Assembly: GCF_900113055.1 (NCBI RefSeq)
Contig: NZ_FONZ01000002.1
Coordinates: 496,001-560,000 of the forward strand
Direction of reading: 5' to 3'
DNA: 64,000 nt
DNA from: Flavimobilis marinus
GTDB taxonomy: Bacteria > Actinomycetota > Actinomycetes > Actinomycetales > Cellulomonadaceae
The translations under genes and the position numbers were made by a program. Position 1 is the first letter of the stretch; each line of letters starts with the position of its first letter. Below, piece after piece: positions 1-9,624 of the stretch. The notes beneath the pieces were generated by a model. It was not told where the DNA came from. It did not search any database and worked only from the letters and a program-made list of their open reading frames with translations.

Positions 1-274
1 CGCACGGGATGCCGGCCTCGAGCACCGCTGTCACCTGCTCCTCGTGCAGCCCGGACGGCGAGGCGAGGACCACGACGTCGTACCCACCGGCGGCCAGCAG
101 CTCCTCGAGGGTCGCGTGCAGGGCGGCACCTGGCCAGTCCTCTCGCGCCTGGTCGCTGCGACCGGGGTCGCGCACCACGACGGCGGACACCGTCAGCCCG
201 GCCTCGCGGATCAGCCGAGCGTGGATCCCCCGCCCGGCGCTGCCGTACCCGACCAGTGCGATGCGATGCGTCAT
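1..274 (-). CDS. Gfo/Idh/MocA-type oxidoreductase, N-terminal part
   Basis: The window opens inside this gene, so only about 91 N-terminal codons are visible. The protein begins MTHRIALVGYGSAGRG, a Rossmann nucleotide-binding loop (GxGxxGR) at residues 8-13, and continues to VVVLASPSGLHEEQV, the end-of-fold motif typical of the Gfo/Idh/MocA family, which are NAD(P)-dependent dehydrogenases of sugars and related compounds. A second in-frame ATG lies three codons upstream at 283. I prefer 274 because a CACAAT hexamer (282-287) sits 7 bases before it, the leaderless arrangement seen repeatedly in this window. The gene is divergent from lipB with only 35 bases between starts. The substrate cannot be told from this fragment. 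Confidence 0.75.
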   Translation of the reverse strand, partial: MTHRIALVGYGSAGRGIHARLIREAGLTVSAVVVRDPGRSDQAREDWPGAALHATLEELLAAGGYDVVVLASPSGLHEEQVTAVLEAGIPC

Positions 275-309
275 GCGGGCCATTGTGCCGGGCCGGATAG
301 CCTGACGCC

Positions 310-978
310 ATGGAGCTGATCACCCTCGACCTCGGGACGCGGCTGTGCGACTACGAACAGACGTGGGAGCTGCAGCGCCAGATCCACGCCGAGGTGCTCG
401 CGGGCGAACGGCCCGACACCGTCCTCCTGCTCGAGCACGCCCCCGTCTACACCGCGGGTCGGCGCACCAACCGCGCAGACCGACCCGTCGACGGCACGCC
501 GGTGGTCGACGTCGACCGCGGCGGCAAGATCACCTGGCACGGACCCGGACAGCTGGTCGCCTACCCGATCGTCCGCCTGCGCGAGCCGGTCGACGTCGTC
601 GCCTACGTGCGCGCCCTCGAGGACGCCGTGCTCGGCCTGTGCGCGGACCTCGGCATCGCCGGGGAGCGCGTCGAGGGGCGCAGCGGCGTCTGGCTCCCGG
701 GGCCTCCCGACGCCAAGCTCGCAGCGATCGGCTGCCGCGTCGCGAAGGGCGTGACCATGCACGGCGTCGCCCTGAACGCCAGCTGCGACACGGGCGCGTT
801 CACGCGCATCGTGCCGTGCGGGCTGCCGGGGACCGTCGCCACCAGCCTCACGAGCCTGCTGGGCCGGCACGTCGGGCCCACCGACGTCGTCGACGCCTTC
901 GCCGCGCACCTGCGGACGTCGCTCACGCCACATCTCGCGGCGGCCTCCGGTGCGTCGCCCGCCGCGGTCCGGGCATAG
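310..978 (+). CDS. lipB: Octanoyltransferase LipB
   Basis: Transfers octanoate from acyl carrier protein to the lipoyl domains of 2-oxoacid dehydrogenases and the glycine cleavage H protein, the first step of endogenous lipoate synthesis in the cytoplasm. The 222-residue protein has the family signature [11 protein letters not shown] near residue 70, the catalytic lysine in KLAAIG near 136 and the catalytic cysteine in VPCG near 168. The length is normal. A TAGCCT hexamer at 298-303 lies six bases before the ATG, so the mRNA is probably leaderless. lipA follows 33 bases downstream, and the pair supplies the cofactor needed by the pyruvate dehydrogenase complex whose E1 (aceE) is also in this window. 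Confidence 0.96.
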   Translation: MELITLDLGTRLCDYEQTWELQRQIHAEVLAGERPDTVLLLEHAPVYTAGRRTNRADRPVDGTPVVDVDRGGKITWHGPGQLVAYPIVRLREPVDVVAYVRALEDAVLGLCADLGIAGERVEGRSGVWLPGPPDAKLAAIGCRVAKGVTMHGVALNASCDTGAFTRIVPCGLPGTVATSLTSLLGRHVGPTDVVDAFAAHLRTSLTPHLAAASGASPAAVRA

Positions 979-1011
979 GCTGGACCCACACCGACGAGGG
1001 GAACGCCGCAC

Positions 1012-2016
1012 GTGACGATCGCACCTGAAGGACGCCGGATGCTCCGGGTCGAGGCCCGCAACGCCGCGGTCCCGATCGAGAAGAAGCCCGAGTGGATCAA
1101 GACCCGGGCGACCATGGGCCCGGAGTACACCGAGCTCAAGGGCCTCGTGAAGACCGGCGGCCTGCACACGGTGTGCGAGGAAGCCGGCTGCCCCAACATC
1201 TTCGAGTGCTGGGAGGACCGCGAGGCGACGTTCCTCATCGGCGGCGACCAGTGCACGCGTCGGTGCGACTTCTGCCAGATCGACACGGGCAAGCCGGCGG
1301 ACTTCGACGCCGACGAGCCGCGCCGCGTGGCCGAGTCGGTCCAGGCGATGGGTCTCAAGTACTCGACGATCACCGGCGTCGCGCGCGACGACCTCGCCGA
1401 CGGCGGCGCCTGGCTGTACGCGGAGACGGTCCGGCAGATCCACGCGCTCAACCCCGGGACCGGTGTCGAGCTGCTGATCCCGGACTTCAACGCGATCCCC
1501 GAGCTCCTCGACGAGGTGTTCTCCTCGCGCCCCGAGGTGCTCGCGCACAACCTTGAGACCGTCCCCCGGATCTTCAAGCAGATCCGTCCCGGCTTCCGCT
1601 TCGAGCGCTCCCTGTCCGTGATCACCCAGGCGCGCGAGGCCGGGCTGGTCACCAAGTCGAACCTCATCCTCGGCATGGGCGAGACCATGGAGGAGGCCCG
1701 CGACGCCCTCGTCGACCTGCACGAGGCCGGGTGCGACCTGATCACCATCACGCAGTACCTGCGCCCCTCGGTGCGCCACCACCCGGTCGAGCGCTGGGTG
1801 CGCCCCGAGGAGTTCGTCGAGCTGTCCGACGCCGCCACGGAGATCGGGTTCCTCGGCGTCATGTCGGGCCCCCTCGTGCGTTCGTCCTACCGCGCCGGCC
1901 GGCTCTGGGGCCAGGCCATGCTGCGCCGCGGCCAGGAGATCCCCGCCGCGCTCGCCCACCTCGGCGAGCCGACCACCTCCCGCCAGGAGGCCTCCGCGCT
2001 GCTGCAGCCGCGCTGA
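1012..2016 (+). CDS. lipA: Lipoyl synthase LipA
   Basis: Radical SAM enzyme that inserts two sulfurs into protein-bound octanoyl groups. Both iron-sulfur clusters are visible: the auxiliary cluster [12 protein letters not shown] (Cys55, 60, 66) and the radical SAM cluster CTRRCDFC (Cys81, 85, 88). The C-terminal RSSY motif that ligates the auxiliary cluster through serine is present in VRSSYRAG. The length is 334 residues. Translation starts at GTG 1012; a GAGGGG stretch about 12 bases upstream may be the ribosome-binding site, and a TAGGCT hexamer lies near 976. It follows lipB directly and acts on the product of LipB. Confidence 0.97.
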   Translation: MTIAPEGRRMLRVEARNAAVPIEKKPEWIKTRATMGPEYTELKGLVKTGGLHTVCEEAGCPNIFECWEDREATFLIGGDQCTRRCDFCQIDTGKPADFDADEPRRVAESVQAMGLKYSTITGVARDDLADGGAWLYAETVRQIHALNPGTGVELLIPDFNAIPELLDEVFSSRPEVLAHNLETVPRIFKQIRPGFRFERSLSVITQAREAGLVTKSNLILGMGETMEEARDALVDLHEAGCDLITITQYLRPSVRHHPVERWVRPEEFVELSDAATEIGFLGVMSGPLVRSSYRAGRLWGQAMLRRGQEIPAALAHLGEPTTSRQEASALLQPR

Positions 2017-2063
2017 CGCGTGCTGGACTCAGGGCGCTCCGTCCGGCACTAGACTCATCTGTC

Positions 2064-2804
2064 ATGGCCCGCAAGAACGACAAGAGCACCGGTATGAGCG
2101 ACGACCGTCCCGCCAAGGTGAAGAAGGTCAAGAAGCGCCGGTGGTATCACCAGGTGTTCGACGCCTACAAGATGACCCGTCAGCAGGACCCTGCGGTCAC
2201 CTGGTGGGTCCTGGCGACGTTCTTCGGCGTCCTCGCCATCGCCCTGGTGATCGGCCTCGCGTGGGGTCCGTGGGTCTACATGCTGATCCTCGGCCTGCCG
2301 ACGGCCGCCCTCGCGGCGATGTTCGTGCTGGCGCGCCGCGCCGAGCGCGCCGCCTACGCCCGCATCGAGGGTGAGCCCGGAGCCTCCATGGCCGCGCTCG
2401 GCACGATCCGCCGCGGCTGGTCGTTCGACGAGAACCCCGTCGCGATGGACGCACGCAGCCGCACGCCCGTCTTCCGCGGCGTCGGCCGCCCCGGCGTCGT
2501 CCTCATCACTGAGGGCACCGGTCCCGTCGTGACCCGGCTTGCCGAGGCCGAGCGCAAGCGGACCGCCCGGGTGCTGCCCGACGTCCCGATCCACGTCATC
2601 CAGGTCGGCAACGCCACTGGCCAGGTGCCGCTCACCAAGCTGGTCAAGACGGTGCGCAAGCTCAAGCCGGTGCTCAACAAGCACGAGGTCGCCGTCGTCC
2701 TCAAGCGTCTGACGGCGCTGGGCGGCGCACGCCTGCCGATCCCCAAGGGCGTCGACCCCATGCGCGCGCGTCCGGACCGCAAGGGCATGCGCGGCGGCCG
2801 CTGA
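2064..2804 (+). CDS. DUF4191 family membrane protein
   Basis: A 246-residue protein of unknown function that usually follows lipA in Actinobacteria (family knowledge). A basic cytoplasmic N-terminus ([13 protein letters not shown]) precedes two predicted transmembrane segments at about residues 48-68 and 72-92, then a soluble C-terminal domain of about 150 residues. The C-terminal tail is rich in arginine and lysine. A TAGACT hexamer at 2050-2055 lies eight bases before the ATG, so it probably has its own leaderless promoter rather than depending on lipA. No catalytic motif is seen. Conservation beside lipA and glnA suggests a housekeeping role, but the function is unknown. Confidence 0.85.
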   Translation: MARKNDKSTGMSDDRPAKVKKVKKRRWYHQVFDAYKMTRQQDPAVTWWVLATFFGVLAIALVIGLAWGPWVYMLILGLPTAALAAMFVLARRAERAAYARIEGEPGASMAALGTIRRGWSFDENPVAMDARSRTPVFRGVGRPGVVLITEGTGPVVTRLAEAERKRTARVLPDVPIHVIQVGNATGQVPLTKLVKTVRKLKPVLNKHEVAVVLKRLTALGGARLPIPKGVDPMRARPDRKGMRGGR

Positions 2805-2851
2805 GCGACGCACCGCACGACGCCGCGCGCGGTAGCGCTCAGCGGCTGGGC

Positions 2852-3277
2852 TCAGCGTCGCACGATGATCGTGCCCGCGCCCTTGTCGTGCAGGCCCCGG
2901 CCGTCGGAGTCCCACACGACCGGCGGGATGACGAGGCAGAGCAGCAGCGCGCGCACGAACCCGCTCAGCAGACCGACGTAGGTGCGCCCGTCCGCGCGGA
3001 CGACGCGCAGGCCCGCGACCCGGTGCCCGAGCGTGTACCCGAGCGTGCCGACGAGCAGCAGGTTCTCGAGGCCGAAGATCGCGAGCGTCGCCCACTGGTC
3101 GCCGTCAAACAGCGCGTACGACGCGCCGAGCGACGCGAACCAGTCGATCAGGATCCCGACCACGCGCCGCCCGAGGGGCGCCAACGAGCCGGGCCCCGCC
3201 GCGGGCAGGCCGAGCCTGCCGGGACCAGGGCGTTTCCCGCCGTCGAGCCAGCTTCCGAGATCTCTGCGCAGTGCCAC
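2852..3277 (-). CDS. RDD family small membrane protein
   Basis: A 141-residue protein matching the RDD domain. The eponymous region appears as [14 protein letters not shown] (arginine then aspartate in the first membrane segment), followed by further hydrophobic segments at about residues 62-82 and 108-122 and the typical [14 protein letters not shown] motif. RDD proteins are small multi-pass membrane proteins of mostly unknown function, some linked to ion exchange. It is convergent with the DUF4191 gene and divergent from glnA, a position also held in mycobacteria as I recall. Function unknown. Confidence 0.85.
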   Translation of the reverse strand: MALRRDLGSWLDGGKRPGPGRLGLPAAGPGSLAPLGRRVVGILIDWFASLGASYALFDGDQWATLAIFGLENLLLVGTLGYTLGHRVAGLRVVRADGRTYVGLLSGFVRALLLCLVIPPVVWDSDGRGLHDKGAGTIIVRR

Positions 3278-3353
3278 GGGACAAGCCTAGGACGCGTCCG
3301 GAGCCGAGCGGACCAGGGCCGTGCGACCACATGTCACATGCGCGGGGGGTTCC

Positions 3354-3391
3354 GTAACACTCTCGAAACACGAGGTATACGGTCGAGAAAC
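3354..3391 (+). promoter_or_regulatory. GlnR-type nitrogen-control box upstream of glnA
   Basis: Four pentamers are spaced by exactly six bases each: GTAAC (3354), GAAAC (3365), TATAC (3376), GAAAC (3387). This matches the actinobacterial GlnR consensus GTNAC-n6-GAAAC repeated twice, with the third element degenerate. An additional GTCAC occurs at 3333. A TAGCGT hexamer at 3402-3407 could be the -10 of the glnA promoter, so the box would sit over or just upstream of the -35. This predicts nitrogen regulation of glnA by an OmpR-type GlnR encoded elsewhere. The assignment rests on pattern match. Confidence 0.75.
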
Positions 3392-3451
3392 CCCCGCCCC
3401 CTAGCGTGGCTAGCGCCCGGGTTGAGGGCAACACCTACCAAGGAGCAACGG

Positions 3452-4876
<1,425 letters not shown>

Positions 4877-4924
4877 GTCGACTCGCACGACGACGTAGCG
4901 CCGCCCCGCCATAGGCGACGCACC

Positions 4925-4964
4925 AGCCCGCACGCTCCGCCAGCACCGGCGGGGCGTGCGGGCT
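4925..4964. terminator. Bidirectional hairpin between glnA and the phosphotransferase gene
   Basis: A 17-bp inverted repeat (4925-4941 with 4948-4964, one T-G wobble) around a six-base AGCACC loop lies 48 bases after the glnA stop and 34 bases from the stop of the convergent gene. There is no real U-tract, as is common for high-GC actinobacterial terminators. Confidence 0.7.
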
Positions 4965-4998
4965 CTGTCGTCCCCTCACGCCGTGGTGCAACCGCACC

Positions 4999-5748
4999 TC
5001 AGCACAGGAGCGCCGTGCGCCACACGCCCTCGTGTGCGCGTACGTACGACGCGGCTACGCTCCAGTGCTCCCCGTGGCCCTCCGCGTACATGGAGCCCCA
5101 GGGCTCGCGGCCGGACGCGTGCGAGTCCCGCAGGAGGGCGTGCATCGCCGCGGTGCGGTCAGCCATCGCGGTCGGGAGGGCCGCGCGCAGCTCGGGATCC
5201 GCCCCGTAGCCGTCCACGAGGGCTCGCAGACGTCGAGCGCTCACCGCGACGTCCTCGTCGGCCGCGAGCGTGAACGACTGCGCCGTGTACGCGAGGTCCC
5301 ACAGCCGGGAGCTCGGCCCTGCTCCGTCCCAGTCGATGAAGACCCACCGGGCGCCGACGACGAGGTTCCACGGCGCGAGGTCGTTGTGGCAGATCAGGTC
5401 GGGTGCGGGCGCCGGCAGCAGCATCGGCTCGGGCCACGGCGGGGCGTCGGCGAGGCCGGGGCTCGCGTCGTGGATCGCACGCACGAGGCGCCCCACGCGG
5501 GCGAGGTCCTCGAGCGCGGTCAGCGGTCGCTCGAGCGCCAGCGTGCCGGGGACGTGCTCGAGCACCTGCCTGCCCCGCTCGTCCTGACCGTGCGTCTGCG
5601 GGACGTCGACGCCCGCTGCACGGACCGTCGCCATGTACGCGTGCACGGCAGGGGTGGCGGGCTGCCAGGGCTTGCGGACCGTGTCCCCTGCCCGCACCAC
5701 GCTGGCGCTGGCGTTGCCGCCGCTGAGCGGCACCTCAGAGGTCGTCAT
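4999..5748 (-). CDS. Aminoglycoside phosphotransferase-fold kinase
   Basis: A 249-residue protein with the eukaryotic-like kinase fold used by aminoglycoside, choline and fructosamine kinases. The catalytic loop reads CHNDLAPWN (HxDxxxxN) near residues 120-127 and the metal-binding motif is FIDWDGAG shortly after. The N-terminal part is typical of a nucleotide-binding lobe. The start ATG is 20 bases downstream of the stop of the ABC exporter permease on the same strand, so the three genes probably form one operon. That context makes a drug- or metabolite-modifying role plausible, but the fold is used for many substrates and resistance is not demonstrated. Confidence 0.82.
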   Translation of the reverse strand: MTTSEVPLSGGNASASVVRAGDTVRKPWQPATPAVHAYMATVRAAGVDVPQTHGQDERGRQVLEHVPGTLALERPLTALEDLARVGRLVRAIHDASPGLADAPPWPEPMLLPAPAPDLICHNDLAPWNLVVGARWVFIDWDGAGPSSRLWDLAYTAQSFTLAADEDVAVSARRLRALVDGYGADPELRAALPTAMADRTAAMHALLRDSHASGREPWGSMYAEGHGEHWSVAASYVRAHEGVWRTALLC

Positions 5749-5768
5749 GCCCCGAGCCTCCCACGGGA

Positions 5769-7400
5769 CTACCGGTTGATCTCCCGCCGCCGCACGCCCC
5801 AGAGCCCGACGGCGATCCCGCCCGCCGCGAGCAACAGGAGCACGAGCGCGGGCACGAGCGCGAAGGACTCGACCGGCAGCTGGGCGAGATGGCTCAGCGG
5901 GGAGAGCGCCACCAGCGCCTCGGGCAGCTCGAGCAGCGACCCGAAGTTCCCCACGAACACGACCACGCCCACCGCGCTCCACGCGACGGGTGCGACCAGT
6001 CGTGGCGCCACGCCGGCGAGCGCCACCGCGAGGGCGACGACGACGAGGACGCCGGGTACGAGGTTGAGGTGCGCGGCGACCATGGTGCCGACGAGCGCCG
6101 CCTGCCCGGTCACGGCCGCCGCCGCCAGCCCCGCAGCCGCCCCGGCCAGCAGCAGCAGGACAACCACGCCGAGGACCGCCACCACGACGTGCGCGCCGAA
6201 CCACGCCTGCCTGCTGGTCGGCGTCGCCAGGACCGTGTCCGCGCGTCCACGCAGCTCCTCGGTCCGGACGAGCAACACCGCGCTGACGCCGTAGGCGGCC
6301 GCAAGGTATCCGACGAAGAGCGCGATGAAGGCCAGGTAGCCGTCGAGCACCGCGTCGGCACCCAGCACGTCGCGGAAGGCCTCGGGCAGGCTGTCGCCCG
6401 CGTCGATCATCGCCTGCGCGAACGCGCCGTCCACCACACCGGCGAGCACCAGGCCGGCGCCCCAGCCCAGGAGATTCCCGCGCTGCAGCCGGAACGCCAG
6501 GCCCAGCGGCGTCCCAAGCCACCACGCGGCCTCAGCCCGGCCACGGCGCTCGCCGAGCACGCCCGCGCCGTGGTCGCGGCGCGCCTGCAGGACGTAGGCG
6601 AGAGCCACGAGGACCGCGGCGACCGCGCACGGGATCGCCAGCGGCCACCAACGGTCCAGCACGAACGGCGCCGTCTGCTGTGCCCAGGCCAGCGGCGAGA
6701 ACCAAGACAGCGCAGTGCCGCCCTCGCGTGGGGTGTCACCGCCCGCGCGCACGAGAAAAGCAGCACCGAGGACGGCCCCGGAGAGGCCCGCCGCCGCCCG
6801 CGCGCTCGTGCTCACCTGGGCGGCGACGGCGGCGATGCCCGCGAAGGTCAGGCCGCCTGCCCCGACGCCCGCACCGAACAGCCAGGCACCTGCCGCCAGG
6901 TATCCGCTCGCCACCGCGGCCCCGGAGACGACCAGGGCGGCGAGCACGTTCGTCACGACGGCCAGGAGCAGCGTCGCCGTCAGCCCGGCATAGCGCCCCA
7001 CGGCGCCAGCCCGCACCAGCTCGGACCGGCCGGTCTGCTCCTCCAGCCGGGTGTGGCGCACGACGAGCATGATGTTCATCAGCGCCGCGATGATCCCGAA
7101 GTACAGGCCGTAGCCGCTCGCGAAGAACCGCTCGTACGTCGGGGCCTCGAGGCCGTAGGCCGGTCCCGTGAGCATGCGACCGACCGGCAGCCGGAACAGC
7201 ACCGCGGTGGTCTCCAAGTCCGACTCCTGCGGAGCGATCTGCGGGACGGCCGTAGACACGTAGGCGACGAACAGCCCGAGGCCGCCGACCCAGACCGGGA
7301 GCTTGACCCGGTCGCGGCGGGCCTGGAACGCGAGCAGGGTGCCCGTGCCCGCGAGCGCCCGGGTGGCCCGGCCCGTCGTCGGGCTCGCGACGACCGTCAT
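5769..7400 (-). CDS. ABC-2 type exporter permease (polyketide antibiotic exporter-like)
   Basis: A 543-residue integral membrane protein with about twelve hydrophobic segments arranged as two similar halves of roughly 270 residues, the layout of the large permeases of the COG3559 exporter group. Each half begins with a charged cytoplasmic stretch followed by a membrane span ([19 protein letters not shown] and [17 protein letters not shown]). The ATG overlaps the stop of the upstream ATPase gene by four bases, so the two are translationally coupled. With the ATPase it forms a heteromeric exporter. The substrate is unknown; family members have been linked to antibiotic efflux. Confidence 0.87.
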   Translation of the reverse strand: MTVVASPTTGRATRALAGTGTLLAFQARRDRVKLPVWVGGLGLFVAYVSTAVPQIAPQESDLETTAVLFRLPVGRMLTGPAYGLEAPTYERFFASGYGLYFGIIAALMNIMLVVRHTRLEEQTGRSELVRAGAVGRYAGLTATLLLAVVTNVLAALVVSGAAVASGYLAAGAWLFGAGVGAGGLTFAGIAAVAAQVSTSARAAAGLSGAVLGAAFLVRAGGDTPREGGTALSWFSPLAWAQQTAPFVLDRWWPLAIPCAVAAVLVALAYVLQARRDHGAGVLGERRGRAEAAWWLGTPLGLAFRLQRGNLLGWGAGLVLAGVVDGAFAQAMIDAGDSLPEAFRDVLGADAVLDGYLAFIALFVGYLAAAYGVSAVLLVRTEELRGRADTVLATPTSRQAWFGAHVVVAVLGVVVLLLLAGAAAGLAAAAVTGQAALVGTMVAAHLNLVPGVLVVVALAVALAGVAPRLVAPVAWSAVGVVVFVGNFGSLLELPEALVALSPLSHLAQLPVESFALVPALVLLLLAAGGIAVGLWGVRRREINR

Positions 7401-8305
7401 CGGGTGCTCCGCGTCTCCGCGCCGTCGCCGTAGAAGCGCATCAGCAGCTGCTCGAGCGTCGGCGGGTGCGCCACGATCGTGCGGATGTCGAGGCCCGCGA
7501 GGATGCGCATGACCTCGCCCACGTGCTCGCCGTCGACCTCGAACGTCGTGCGCTCTTCCTCCCGGCGCAGGTCGTGCACAGCCGGGTGGTCGGCCAGCGC
7601 CCCCGACGGGTGCTCCGTCTCGACGTCGATCGTCGTCCGCGTCATGTGGCGCAGGTCGCGCAGCGTGCCGGACTCCACCACCCGCCCGGCGCGGACGATC
7701 GAGACGCGGTCCGCCAGAGCCTCGACCTGCCCCAGCAGGTGGCTCGAGAGCAGCACGGTGACGCCGCGCTGCGTCGTGTCCCGGATCGCGTCCTGGAAGG
7801 CGACCTCCATGAGGGGGTCCAGCCCGGCCGTCGGCTCGTCGAGGAGCAGGAGCTCGACGTCGGAGGCGAGCGCCGCGACGAGGGCCACCTTCTGGCGGTT
7901 GCCCTTGGAGTAGGTGCGCGCCTTCTTGGTCGGATCGAGGTCGAAGCGCTCGCACAGCTCGTCCCGCCGGCGCCGGTCGAGGCTGCCGCGCAGCCGGGCG
8001 AACAGGTCGATCGCCTCACCACCGGTGAGCGTCGGCCACAGCTCGACGTCGCCCGGGACGTAGGCGAGCCGCCGGTGCAGCGCCACGGCGTCAGCCCACG
8101 GGTCACCACCGAACAGGCGGGCCTGGCCGGCGTCGGCGCGGAGCAGGCCGAGCAGCATGCGCATGGTGGTGGACTTGCCCGCGCCGTTGGGGCCCAGGAA
8201 CCCGTGCACCTCCCCGGGCGCGACGGTCAGGTCCAGCCCGTCGAGCGCCCGGGTCTCGCCGAAAGTCTTGACCAGCTGGACGGTCTCGATCACCGGTGTG
8301 CTCAT
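7397..8305 (-). CDS. ABC exporter ATP-binding protein
   Basis: A 302-residue ATPase. Walker A is GPNGAGKST (residues 38-46), the Walker B/D-loop region reads [12 protein letters not shown] and the H-loop follows in SSHLL. The ABC signature is the variant YSKGNRQK in place of LSGGQ, usual in ABC-2 ATPases that pair with drug-export permeases. A C-terminal regulatory region of about 80 residues follows the ATPase core. A GGAGA ribosome-binding site lies ten bases before the ATG. It overlaps the permease start by four bases and heads an operon of ATPase, permease and phosphotransferase-fold kinase. Confidence 0.92.
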   Translation of the reverse strand: MSTPVIETVQLVKTFGETRALDGLDLTVAPGEVHGFLGPNGAGKSTTMRMLLGLLRADAGQARLFGGDPWADAVALHRRLAYVPGDVELWPTLTGGEAIDLFARLRGSLDRRRRDELCERFDLDPTKKARTYSKGNRQKVALVAALASDVELLLLDEPTAGLDPLMEVAFQDAIRDTTQRGVTVLLSSHLLGQVEALADRVSIVRAGRVVESGTLRDLRHMTRTTIDVETEHPSGALADHPAVHDLRREEERTTFEVDGEHVGEVMRILAGLDIRTIVAHPPTLEQLLMRFYGDGAETRSTR

Positions 8306-8460
8306 CTGCGGGTCTCCTCTGCGCGCCTGCGTCGACGCTATCGGCCGGCGTGCTCGGGGTCTACGGACACGGCGGTCCCGACGCCCGCGCCGTGCGAGCC
8401 GGCGCGTGGCACGTGCGGTACTTTCAGCACCGGCACGTCACTCCCCTCGAAGGACCGGTC

Positions 8461-9624
8461 ATGAGCAGCCTCACGCCTCACCCGCACTACTCGGTCCATC
8501 CCCCGCGCTGGCTGTGGCGCGCGCTCGTCATGACCGCGACGGTCGTCGTGGCGACGATCTTCATCTGGCGCACCATGGGCCTGCTCACCGGGCTCATCAC
8601 GAACCTGGTGATCGCGCTGTTCATCTCGTTGACGATCGAGCCGATGGTGCGGTGGCTCGTGCAGCACGGGTGGAAGCGGGGCGCCGCCACGGGCGCGGTG
8701 ATGTTCACGTCGCTCCTGGCGGTCGCCGGCATGTTCGCGATGTTCGGGAAGCTGTTCGTCGACCAGGCGATGGACCTCGTACGGTCCGCCCCGGACATCT
8801 ACGAGAGCCTGCGTGAGTTCGCGCTCGAGCGGTTCAAGACCGAGCTGCCCGAGGAGTCCGAGCTGGTCAACCAGATCGTGCAAGAGTGGGGCACCGACGT
8901 CACGTCACGGGTGCTCGACCTCGGCTCGAGCGTGCTGGGCTTTATCTTCTCCGCCGCGATGATCGGCCTGGTCCTGTACTACCTGACGGCGGCCGGCCCC
9001 CGGTTCCGGGCGTCGATCTGCGGATGGCTCGCGCCGAAGAACCAGGCGGTCGTGCTCGAGCTCTGGGAGGTCACCCAGACCAAGGTCTCCGACTTCATCA
9101 ACTCCCGGGTGGTCCTCGCCGGCCTGTCCGCCGCGTCCACGTTCGTGTTCTTCACGATCATCCAGGTCCCGTACGCGCTGCCGCTCGCCCTGTTCACCGG
9201 CATCGTCTCCCAGTTCGTGCCGACCATCGGCACGTACATCGGTGGCGCCCTGCCGATCCTCCTGACGCTGTCGGAGAGCACCGTCAAGGCGATCGCCGTA
9301 CTCGTGTTCATCGTGCTGTACCAGCAGGTGGAGAACTACTGGTTCTCGCCCAAGATCTCCGAGCGCGCCCTGGCCATGAACCCCGCCGTCGCGTTCATCG
9401 TGGTGATCGGCTTCGGAGCGGTGTTCGGTCCCCTGGGCGCCTTCCTGGGTCTGCCCGTGGCGGCCACCATCCAGGCGATCGCGACGACGTACCTGCGCCG
9501 GCACGAGCTGATCGACTCGGCACTCCTGCGCGACGACGAGATGCGCGGCGACGAGGCCAAGAAGACCGCCGTGCGCGCGGCTCGCGACGGCGACACGGGC
9601 GACGGCTCGCCTCAGGACTCGTAG
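8461..9624 (+). CDS. AI-2E family transporter
   Basis: A 387-residue membrane protein of the AI-2E/PerM family. Hydrophobic segments occur at about residues 20-70 and 75-100, a soluble periplasmic-type stretch follows (about 100-165), and the C-terminal half carries the family core, including VPYALPLALFTGIVSQFVPTIG and the late segment LGAFLGLPVAATIQ. Members export diverse small molecules or ions. The start ATG follows GAAGGA by six bases, and a TACTTT hexamer at 8419-8424 is a candidate -10. The last 13 bases overlap the 3' end of the convergent glnE gene. The substrate is unknown. Confidence 0.88.
   Translation: MSSLTPHPHYSVHPPRWLWRALVMTATVVVATIFIWRTMGLLTGLITNLVIALFISLTIEPMVRWLVQHGWKRGAATGAVMFTSLLAVAGMFAMFGKLFVDQAMDLVRSAPDIYESLREFALERFKTELPEESELVNQIVQEWGTDVTSRVLDLGSSVLGFIFSAAMIGLVLYYLTAAGPRFRASICGWLAPKNQAVVLELWEVTQTKVSDFINSRVVLAGLSAASTFVFFTIIQVPYALPLALFTGIVSQFVPTIGTYIGGALPILLTLSESTVKAIAVLVFIVLYQQVENYWFSPKISERALAMNPAVAFIVVIGFGAVFGPLGAFLGLPVAATIQAIATTYLRRHELIDSALLRDDEMRGDEAKKTAVRAARDGDTGDGSPQDS

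Noticed and set aside
271-1959. Minus-strand open frame opposite lipB and lipA
   Set aside because: Opposite two enzymes with complete catalytic motifs; composition is that of a shadow frame.
2888-3451. N-terminal extension of glutamine synthetase
   Set aside because: The frame is open but covers the RDD gene on the other strand and the GlnR-type promoter; the ribosome-binding site and family length support ATG 3452.
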